Part shown: one piece after another, positions 56,018 to 64,000 of the stretch
Numbering within the stretch: the stretch's first letter is position 1
Layout: every line of letters starts with the position of its first letter
NCBI GenBank assembly: GCA_001599755.1
Contig: BCHX01000004.1
Span: forward strand, 496,001-560,000
DNA: 64,000 nt
Direction: 5' to 3'
Source: Gliomastix tumulicola
Taxonomy: Eukaryota; Ascomycota; Sordariomycetes; Hypocreales; Bionectriaceae
The notes under the pieces: generated by a model
The model's database searches: none
Seen by the model: only the letters and a program-made list of their open reading frames with translations
Told to the model about the DNA's origin: nothing
Program-made: the position numbers and the translations under genes

Positions 56018-57882
56018 TCATCTATAGCACCTGTACGCAACGCTGCCAAGCAAAGCGCCCATCACCGCCGCCGTCGTCAGCAACCCGCCAATCCTGACGC
56101 TCCCGCGCGACTCCTCCTCCCAGCTCGCCGACGCGCGGTACGAGAAATCCTGCCACGGGACGAAGACGCTCCGGAGCCAGAACCTGTACTGCCAGTCCGG
56201 GAACATGGCCGTGTTTCTGCCGGACTTGTGGATGAACCACGACGTGCACCCGGACGCCCAGACGAGCCTGCGCGCCTTCTCCTGCGTCGCGTCGATGTCC
56301 CTGCCCTCGGCCTCGGACGTGACGCTCACTATGTCTTGAGTGCTGCTGCTGCTCTGGAGGAGAAAGGACGGCGATCGCGCGGCGCGGAGGGCGCGCATGA
56401 CGGGCTGGAGGAGGCGCAGGGCGAAGTTGATCTGGCACTCGGTCGTGTAGATGACGGAGAGGTGGCCGCTGACGGTGTTGGGCCCCATCATGATGAAGAA
56501 GTTGGGGAAGCCGGCGAGGCAAGTGCCCAGGTATGCCGACGGTGCGCCTTCACTGACCTTTTCCCACTGTGGTCGTTCACGTTAGCATGCACATCATTTG
56601 GTTTTGGAGACGGTTTGGGATGCACCAACGTGTTCTGTGACGCCAACGCCGTCCTCGCCTACAATCTCCATCGGCGCAAGGTGAGTCTGTGTCTCGAAGC
56701 CGTGGGCGAGGACGATGGCATCTGCGTCCACCAGCCTACCAGACCTGGTGCGCACACCCGACGGGACAATCTCCTCGATGGCATCCTCGTACACGAGCTC
56801 GACGTTCTCCCGGTGCAGACAGGCGAGGTAATCCGTGTCGTTCACCCTCCGCTTGCAGCCCACCTCGGTCTTGGGCACGAGGAACTCGCGGTACTTCTCC
56901 GGCGCGTTGGCCCGGATGTAGTCCTCGGCCGTCCTGGCCCAGCCCTTGCGGATCGCGGCCCCCGTCTGGACGTCGAAGCCGGTGAAGTCGCGCTCCATGG
57001 ACCAGTACAGCCATGCGCGGTACGTCTTCATGGCGAGGGGAACGTACCGCATCGTCCACCTGAAGAAGGGGGAGTACTCTGGGTTGGGACGCTCCGAGAG
57101 CCAGTGAGCCTGGCGGCTGAACTGGGTGATCTTCTTGACGGCGTTGGGGCCGGCGCTCATGACCGGGACAGCCTGCGTGGCGCTGCATCCGTTGCCTGAT
57201 ATTGTGAGTATGATTTCATGGGAGAGAGAAGTGGCTGGAGGACTCACCGACCACGACCACGTCTTTGCCCTTCCAGTCAAAGCTGTGATCCCACTCGGCC
57301 GTGTGGAAGATGTTCCCCCCAAAGCTCGACGCCCCGGGGATATCGCACTTCTTGGGCGTGGACAAGGCGCCGACCGCGGAAACGAGGACCTTGCATCGCC
57401 GCTGGGAGACCTCATCCGTCTTGAGATCACGGATCGCCACAACCCACGTCCCCGTCGCGGCATCCCATCTCGCGCCATCTACCATAGACCGAAGCCTGAC
57501 ATGCTTCTCAATCCCATACCGGGCCGCCACATCCTTGAAGTAGGCGTCAATCTCCGGCTGCAGCGCAAACTTCTGAGACCAGTCCGGGTTGAGCGCGAAC
57601 GAGTACGAGTAGAAGTGAGAAGCCACCTAATTTGACGTACGTCCCCTCCCCGGGCCCCTTTCGTTAGTCAAACGTAAGACGAGACAGAGATAGCGAGGGG
57701 GGAACACAAACATCGCATCCGCAGCCCGGGTACGAGTTCACCCACCAGGTGCCCCCGATTTGGTCCGACTTCTCGACGAGCTCAAAGTTCCTCGTGTTGT
57801 ACTGGCGGAGCAGCTGGATGGCGAAGCCGATCCCGGACGCTCCCGCGCCGATGATGAGGACGTCGACTTCGTGGTTCATCAT
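56018..57882 (-). CDS. Baeyer-Villiger-type flavin monooxygenase with C-terminal membrane anchor
   Basis: Four exons on the minus strand (57882-57712, 57626-57248, 57195-56630, 56566-56018) encode 554 residues; introns are 85, 52 and 63 bp. The FAD Rossmann motif GAGASG is at 12-17 with IGGTWW at 42-47. The Baeyer-Villiger fingerprint F-x-G-x3-H-x3-W is complete (FGGNIFHTAEW, 159-169). The NADPH Rossmann motif is GNGCSA (184-189), split by the second intron. The family inserts oxygen next to a carbonyl, turning ketones into esters or lactones. The last 20 residues before YRCYR form a hydrophobic segment (about 532-550), which would anchor the enzyme to a membrane. It lies head-to-tail behind the SDR gene, which could supply its ketone substrate; the substrate itself is unknown. 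Confidence 0.93.
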
Positions 57883-58426
57883 GATAGATAGATATGCTCT
57901 GCTCCTCTCCTGGGATTACTGAGACATGTTGACTACGAAGGCGAGGGCTCATCCCTCCTTATAGGTAGGACGAGCAGCTGCAGTGAAGCCCTCCGCTCCT
58001 GCACACCGCACCGAGAGGCAGGCATCCCGCATGTCGTGACAGAATGAGGAAGGCCAGCCGAGGAGCCACGTGTGGATGTGATCGGAGCCGCTTCCTAGTG
58101 CCGGGCTATCAGGAACAAGCTTAGATTTCTCGCTTCTGGCAGCTATTGGGCCCCGGACCAGTGGTCGAATGGAGGCATGGAGAATTTGGCTGCCTAGACG
58201 TCAGATGCACGGCTTGTTTTTGAGGAGTATTCTGTGCGTTACTAATCCTAGTTTCCTCGGGGTCACGACGCGGGCTTCGGTCGGTGGAGTAACAATCGAG
58301 GCAAGCAAGCCGAGCTCGTTCCAACACGCAACTCGGGAAGCCTTCATTTCTCTATGTTGAATAGACGACATCCTTCTCCTTCATCTTCTACGATCCTCTC
58401 TCTCTCTCCCCGCTTCATCGACCTAC
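57883..58426. other. Intergenic region between the SDR and monooxygenase genes
   Basis: This 0.54-kb stretch contains the monooxygenase promoter and the SDR 3' flank. A C/T-rich tract lies at 58373-58411. No gene is visible. Confidence 0.45.
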
Positions 58427-59468
58427 TCACCCACCTGCCCGTCCCCAAACCGCCTCATCAGCAAGCCAGCCATGCACCTGCCTCACCCCAGCCGAGTCAT
58501 CATGCAGAATCAGCCCAGCCTCCGCCCGTCTATCAGGCCCCGGATCGTCATACACTGTCACTCCTCTCGTCCTCCCCTCCGCCCCGACCTCGACCACGGC
58601 GCCCCCCTTCCACTCCTCGCCCTGCACGCATCGGAGCATCACCTCCGCGACCTCTCCCGGCGTGATCCACGCGTCCTCCCCCTCGTGGATGTTGGCCAGC
58701 TTCCCGGCGTCCTCGAGCCAGATGGGCGTGCGCACGACGCCGGGGCTCACGGCGTTGACGCGGATGCCGTAGCAGTCCTCGAGGTCCGGCGTCCCCAGGG
58801 ACCGCACGAGGCCGGAGAGGGCGAACTTGGTGGCGCCGTAGAGCGGTGCGCGGAAGACGGGGACCTGGGCGGCGACGGAGGCGATGTGCACGATGCGTTT
58901 GGGGTTCGCGGGGGAAGCAGCAGCACGGGCTGGGGGTGATGAGAGGGACGTCATGGTGGCGGTGGGATGCAGCCAGTGGGAGAGGGCGAGCTGCGTGGCG
59001 CGCACGGGGTGGGTGAGGTTGATGTCTATCATGGCGTAGCGGCCCGAGTCGAGGGCATCGCGGCTGGCCTCTGAGCCTGGAGGCTGCCAGAAGCCGGACC
59101 AGGAGGGCTCGTAGACGCCCGCGCCGGGGCAGAGGATGTCGAAGTCGCCGAACTCGGCCAGGGCGACGGTGAACATGCGCTCTAGGGCCGGCCACGACGT
59201 GACGTCTGTCTCGACAAAGACTGCGCGGGGGGGTGAAGAAGTGGGAGAGTCGAAGCGGGCGACGAGAGCCCGGGCCTCGGGACGGAGGGAGAGGTCGGCG
59301 AGGACGACGTTGCAGCCGTGGGAGAGGAGCAGCTCCGAGAACGCGAGGTTGATGCCTGGGCATTCAAGGTGAGCAAGTGTCTTCTTCGATATCTGCATTA
59401 CTGTTGAATGTACCTGAGCCGGCGCCTGTGACAATGGCCGTCTTGGAAGCAACGGAGAAGGATGCCAT
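58427..59468 (-). CDS. Short-chain dehydrogenase/reductase (SDR)
   Basis: Two exons on the minus strand, 59468-59414 and 59355-58427, encode 327 residues. The 58-bp intron splits the cofactor motif, and splicing gives TGAGSGI at 14-20. Other classical SDR features follow: a conserved acidic residue at the end of the second strand (LADLS, Asp39), DVTSW, a changed NAG motif (CPGAGVY), Ser178 and the Y-x3-K pair Tyr191/Lys195 (YGATK), then RVNAVSPGVVRTP. The acidic residue favours NAD+ over NADP+. Layout and length resemble 15-hydroxyprostaglandin-dehydrogenase-like SDRs that oxidise secondary alcohols to ketones. About 45 extra residues follow the usual C-terminal end. It is divergent from the Zn2Cys6 regulator at 60045, with 576 bp between them, and is followed by the monooxygenase gene. 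Confidence 0.92.
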
Positions 59469-60044
59469 GGTGGAAGTCAGGTTGTACAGGTAAGTCGTAA
59501 TAGTCTAAGATGTACCTCGTGAAATCTGGCCATTCCATTGTCCATCTTGTCCCAAATATCTATCCTTTATATAGTACCCAAATATCATCATCTTCTCGTT
59601 CCGCGACCTCATCATCCTCATCGAATCGAATCAACTCTGTATGACTTCACAGCACCCATCTCGGCTCACTTTCCTCCCCCCAAACCCCGGCAGCCCCAGG
59701 CTTCCCTCTTCCGTGCCAGACCAAGACATGACTGGCCAGAGCCCCGGGTTAGAGAGCCCAGGCATCCGGACTAGCGTCTCCATCCACCCCCCCTCGGCTC
59801 ACCTGCCGCACAAAACTCTTTCCCTCCGCTCGCTCCCCCCATCGTCAACCCGCTTCGGTCCACCTGCCCGGACGTAAGTCAGCAAAACATAAAGACACCG
59901 TCCCAGGCCCGACGCGCGCCACTCCTGCCCTTTTTTGTAAATTGTCATTTTCAAGTAACAGTCGATCAGGGGTTATCTTTTGTTCAAGGATGCCCTGAGT
60001 ACGGGAGAGAGAGAAAAAAAGGAGAAAGCAAAACGAGGGCAGTC
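59469..60044. promoter_or_regulatory. Bidirectional promoter between the SDR and Zn2Cys6 genes
   Basis: The two start codons face away from each other across 576 bp. The sequence is C-rich with several CGG/CCG triplets, including an inverted CGG-N9-CCG pair at 59856-59870. Shared control of both genes is likely but not shown. Confidence 0.5.
59856..59870. promoter_or_regulatory. Candidate Zn2Cys6 binding site (CGG-N9-CCG)
   Basis: An inverted CGG and CCG pair spaced by nine bases lies about 175 bp upstream of the regulator's ATG. Zn2Cys6 dimers commonly bind CGG triplets in this arrangement, with the spacing set by the protein. One such pair can occur by chance, so this is a candidate only. 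Confidence 0.3.
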
Positions 60045-62319
60045 ATGCGTTCGTACTCAGGATGGTTCGTCTCGACTTCCTCATTGACAATGGGCATGCA
60101 TCCCTGGAATGTTTGCTTGTTTTTTTGAGAGACGGGATGATCGTGATCTGACATTTTCATTCCTCTGTAGTCTCACCTGCCGCCGACGCAAGCTGAAATG
60201 CGACGAGCAGAAACCCCGGTGCGGGCAGTGCGCCAAGGGCTCGCGGGACTGCGTCTTCTGCGAGAGGGTCATCTTCCGGGACGGGCAGGGCCAGCCTCTA
60301 TGTCCGATGGGCGGTGATGCCCCGGCGTGTGCGGCGTTCAGGGAGGGCGGCCAGACGTGGCTCGAGGTCCCGAGGCGGTGTATGGCATTTGACAGTTTCG
60401 CTTATTCTTATCTGTGGAGAGGAGAGGAGAGAGGCTGACGACCCCGAAAACAGTGACGTTCATACGCATCGAGGATCCGTACGAGATGGACATGCTGCCC
60501 GAGCTATCCCTGCTCGATCACGAGGAGGAGGAGGAGGAGGATGGGGAAGGGGAGACGGATCCGCAGCTGATGTATGGGGATGGGGGCGTCTTCGACGGGC
60601 AGTCTGAGGAGCAGCTAGAGGGTGGGCAGCATCACTTCGAGTATGAGACGTCCCGTCATTCGCCCGTGTTAGTGCCTCCGGATGAGGACGACACGGGGTC
60701 GAGTCACGGGAACCAGGCCCAGGAGTGCATCCTTGTGCTGCACCTTCTGAGGAAGTTCAAAGAAGGCCCGGGATACTGGTGAGTCCGCCCCCCTCTTCCC
60801 CCTACCAGGCCACTCGAGCACGATTCGCTGATAACCAGGACAGGATGGACGTCTTCGACACGGGTGCCTACTTCTCCCACAAGATCCCCGTCATGGCCGC
60901 GTCCAAACCCCTCCTCAAGTCCGCCGTCTGCGCCTACGCCGCCAAATACCTCCACCACCAGACCCGCCTCCGCGAGTCCGAGGCCTCCTCCTCCTCCGCC
61001 GCCGCCGCCGCCCAGGACCACATCCCGGGCGGCGCTTCCTCTCCGGCCCGGGACGATCCGGCCGGGATCCCGGCAGACGTGGACTGGCAGTACCAGGCGG
61101 CGAAGCACTACGACCGCGCCCTCGCTCAGCTGCGATCTGCGGTCCAGCTGCGCCGCTTCGAGACAGATGGGTCTGCGCGTGAGGAGCTGTTTGCTACGGT
61201 GGCCGTGTTGTGTGCTTATGAGCTGATGAACTCACCGGGGACGGCGTGGCGGGCTCATCTGAGTGTCCTGCCGCTGTTTACATCGGAGACTGGGTCTACG
61301 CCTCGCGGGGACGGCGGCCACTGCTCACCGGTGACGATTCCTAGGGCTGCCATATCGGGGCCTATATTCTGGGCGCTCGCACGACACGACCTTCTGTGTG
61401 CTTGTAAGTTCCTTCTCGACCTCCTTAACCTCTGGTTCATGACTGATATTATGAGCGACCGCTAGTCCTCAGCGAGACGCAAACCCGGCTTGACCTAGAC
61501 GACATCTGCCTCTGGCAAAACGCCGGCCTCTTCAAACGCACCATCCCCTGCCTCCTCCTCGCCTCGAACCCGGCATCGTCGTCGTCGTCCTCCTCCACAG
61601 CCACAGCCACACCCGGCATCAGCCTCGTCGAGTCCGGCGACATGTACACCGCCGCCGACGTCGAAGAGGACACCCGCTCCAACGAGATCCACTGGCTCCT
61701 CGGCAAGATCGCCAACTTCATCTCCTCGGGCGACGCCCTCAACCCAGAGTGGTACGCCCTGCCGGCCAGCCAGCGCTCGCCCATCGGCGTTACCCAGGCC
61801 GAGCTGCTGCAACGCTGGCGCTCCCTCACCCGCGAGCTGCAGCGCTGGCGATCCACGCTCCCGGCCTCCTTCCGGCCCATCGCGCGCACGGCCGCGTCCC
61901 TGCCGGGCTTCGAGCGCATCTGGTACGAGGCGCCCATCTGCGCGGCGGCGATGCAGAGCTACCACATGGCCGCCATTCTGTTGCTGGTCAACCAGCCGCA
62001 GGAGAGCACGGCCGTGCGCTCGACCGTCTCGGACCGCCTGCAGAGCTACCGCCAGGGCGAGAGGGAGGCGCTCCTGCACGCGCGCGAGCTGTGCGGGACG
62101 TGTCTCGCGGGTCCGCCCGATCCCGTGAGGATACACTCGGTGCAAGGGCTATCAGTCGCCGGGCAGGTGTTCGAGGAGCCCGGGGATTTGGAAGTCGTGC
62201 TGGAGCTGTTGGAGGGGATCGAGAGGGATCTAGGGTGGACGACGTTTCACCATCGGTCGAGGCTGAGGAGTCTGCTCGAAGGACGGAGGGGTGGGCGGCC
62301 GAAGTGGCTGTTCTTGTAG
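60045..62319 (+). CDS. Zn2Cys6 fungal transcription factor, possible cluster regulator
   Basis: Five exons are proposed: 60045-60064, 60171-60394, 60454-60778, 60844-61403 and 61466-62319, giving 660 residues. The first, 20-nt exon is needed to complete the Zn2Cys6 cluster: splicing joins MRSYSGC to LTCRRRKLKC, giving Cys 7, 10, 17, 24, 27, 34 with correct spacing. The second intron is uncertain. The better donor (GTGTAT at 60378) shifts the frame, while the donor used here (GTTTCG at 60395) keeps it; the local protein is otherwise family-like on both sides (EGGQTWLEVP, then TFIRIEDPYE). An acidic stretch follows near 60520, and the C-terminal 500 residues are helical, like other fungal regulators. 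Its divergence from the SDR and nearness to the monooxygenase suggest it controls them. Confidence 0.85.
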
Positions 62320-63214
62320 AGTATAGATAGACATGACGTTACGATAATGATGATAAGAGTTAGTGTTAACAGTGGTGAAAGGAAGTGGTGGGTGATATGT
62401 ACAACAGGTGCATCCATTCCGAACCTGAGGCCAAGGCCAAAATCTTGGCTTGGAGTTGTGCAACACGATCGGAGTCCGGAGGTGAGTAGACGAGCCGTGC
62501 AATAGTATCACAGCCAGATATCTAGGCCATCTCCTGATTTGACCGCTCCCGTTCGATCTGCTGAGACAGTGAGGCTTCGGCCGTGCGTCTCAACAGCTAT
62601 GCCTAGCACGAAGCATGGCTGGATCCTCATATGGCGCCTTGGTCGACAGTCGAATCTCATGGGCTGAGCACGCGATATGATATTCAAAGCGATGTCATCC
62701 AATAGATGTTACATCTATGGCTCAAACTGTGGCAATGAAAAGTCTTTTGAGCGGCTAAGCTGAGTGATTTGATTCCTCATCTGTCTCTGGTAGACGCCCT
62801 GAAAATGAAGGAGCTCTCTCGCTGTGACGATGCTCGTTCGGCCTGCCAAAGGACGGAAATGCGTTAAGCCGTGGCGCTTTCCAACTCAGTCGATTCGCTG
62901 AACCAGCCGTCACTGCCCTCGATGGCCCGTTCTGATCGACGAAGTCAGCTCAAATTCGCTCCATCTGAAAGGGCTCTCCGTACCCTTCCTGTGCTCCGTC
63001 GGCCTCTCTTAGGCCCAGTTTGGCGTAGTTTGGAAAAATATCTTCAGGTCTTGAACCGACCCTTCGACAGTAATGGATTCCATGCGGTTGTGTGGTAGCT
63101 TAGGTCTGCAGTTGAGCTTCAGATCACCCGTGGTCGAGGGCACGAAGTGACGCAGGCGACAGACCCGTCTCGAATGCCACACTTCTTTCGGATAGACATG
63201 TCCTCGAGTACATG
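62320..63214. other. Intergenic region
   Basis: This 0.9-kb stretch follows the regulator. It begins with AT-rich 3' UTR-like sequence (62320-62400) and shows no gene or notable repeat. It also forms the 3' flank of the hypothetical ORF to the right. Confidence 0.45.
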
Positions 63215-63649
63215 CTAGCGGCCACCCCGTTGTGGTGCGGCTGTGTTTTGCTGAAGACGGCCAAGCACAGGAAACACGGGCGCCTGTTGTCCTTTGACGG
63301 AAGATGCGGAGCTGACAGACTCGGGTCGCCAGGTATATGGAACGGCGCCTCTGTAGTCCTTGAGACATTCCCCCTCGTGCCCCTTCTTAACCCAGCCAAG
63401 CTCCACCTCCTGATTGAGCTGATATTCCGTCTTCTTTAGCTTCGCGGCACGGTCGGTCGTGATGCGCATCTCCAAATGTCTGGTGGTGCGCTTCCGGAAC
63501 CACTTTGCCCCTGGGGGAGCTCCTGTGACATAGGCCATGAACCGGACCGCGGAGCTATGCTCAACGTTGATTTTGGTGAAGGACTTCTCGACTTCCACCC
63601 TGTCGGGCAGGAGGTGAGTGAACGAGGGGGCGCTGGCTTCGGACGACAT
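63215..63649 (-). CDS. Hypothetical protein
   Basis: An ATG-initiated frame of 144 residues begins MSSEASAPSF and ends in TGA at 63215. Residues 20-90 (KSFTKINVEHSSAVRF, then RHLEMRITTDRAAKLKK and ELGWVKKGHEGECL) have ordinary, charged, protein-like composition; the C-terminal third is more random. The frame stays open upstream to the window edge region, with an earlier ATG at 63826, but that part is Cys/His-rich and chance-like. I recognise no domain. It may be a real small gene, or one exon of a gene extending beyond what I can resolve. Confidence 0.4.
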   Translation of the reverse strand: MSSEASAPSFTHLLPDRVEVEKSFTKINVEHSSAVRFMAYVTGAPPGAKWFRKRTTRHLEMRITTDRAAKLKKTEYQLNQEVELGWVKKGHEGECLKDYRGAVPYTWRPESVSSASSVKGQQAPVFPVLGRLQQNTAAPQRGGR

Positions 63650-64000
63650 GCTGTTTGATGATTGGAGGACTCGTAGATGCTGGACGAAGATGCTGAACGC
63701 AATACTGTGAGTGAGGCCTTGGTGGCATGAGTAGGTATGATGATGGGAAGAGCAGCATCCTTCATGGCCCCAGGCCGTCCTTTTCTGTCGGAAAAGGCAA
63801 TGTCTGTTTGCTTGCTTGCAAGTCATTGTGCACTCTAGGACATGCTGGTAATGGCATCGAGCTGCGCAGCTGGAGTTGCATCGAGGGCAAACTTGCACCT
63901 GCAAGCCCAACACTGGCGTGCGACTGCCCTGTACTCGCAGGCATAGCGAGGTTGGCGTGGTCCATGTCTTCAAAGGCTCCCACTGTTTATCTTGTCAAAC
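63650..64000. other. Window end, upstream of the hypothetical ORF
   Basis: The last 350 bases show no gene I can support. They would be the promoter side of the hypothetical ORF. Confidence 0.4.

Overview
The window looks like nuclear DNA of a filamentous ascomycete (Pezizomycotina, probably a Sordariomycete). Most genes carry short introns (about 50-110 bp) with GTRAGT-like donors, CTAAC/CTGAC-like branch sites and YAG acceptors. The proteins are typical of that group: Zn2Cys6 regulators, a CIA30-domain protein, a BCS1-like AAA ATPase, a Baeyer-Villiger monooxygenase, a DUF1295 membrane reductase and a GDSL esterase. Overall base composition is moderately GC-rich, with no sign of AT-rich RIP-damaged sequence and no recognisable intact transposon. 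I recognised no tRNA, rRNA or CRISPR array by eye.

Layout. 0-8 kb: the 3' part of a WD40-repeat gene, a 119-residue secreted cysteine-containing protein, a secreted GDSL/SGNH esterase, and a Zn2Cys6 regulator with a probable GC-AG intron. 8.4-19.7 kb: an island of five neighbouring genes for membrane proteins of no family I know. Three have a long acidic or low-complexity N-terminal part or a short N-terminus, one transmembrane segment, and a mostly helical C-terminal part; one has four predicted membrane segments; one is broken (no clear start, one frameshift in a G-run). 20.5-28.6 kb: an F-box protein, a steroid-reductase-like (DUF1295) protein and a CIA30-domain protein, separated by 0.7-4.1 kb of apparently non-coding DNA. 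31.7-33.1 kb: a bZIP regulator with a very short zipper.

33.1-52.2 kb: about 19 kb in which I find no credible gene. It is rich in microsatellites and contains a 62-base assembly gap set in a poly-G tract. It lies on the promoter side of the bZIP gene, which is transcribed leftwards, so it may be a very long regulatory region, hold long non-coding transcripts, or contain genes I cannot recognise.

52.2-64 kb: a GNAT acetyltransferase and a BCS1-like AAA ATPase convergent to each other, then a compact oxidative set: a Baeyer-Villiger monooxygenase with a C-terminal membrane anchor, a short-chain dehydrogenase, and a divergently transcribed Zn2Cys6 regulator. A short hypothetical ORF follows. 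The BVMO, SDR and regulator together look like a small inducible catabolic or biosynthetic cluster: the SDR would interconvert an alcohol and a ketone, the BVMO would insert oxygen next to a ketone, and the regulator would control both.

Gene models below were spliced by hand from sequence signals and conserved protein motifs; exon limits are given in each entry.
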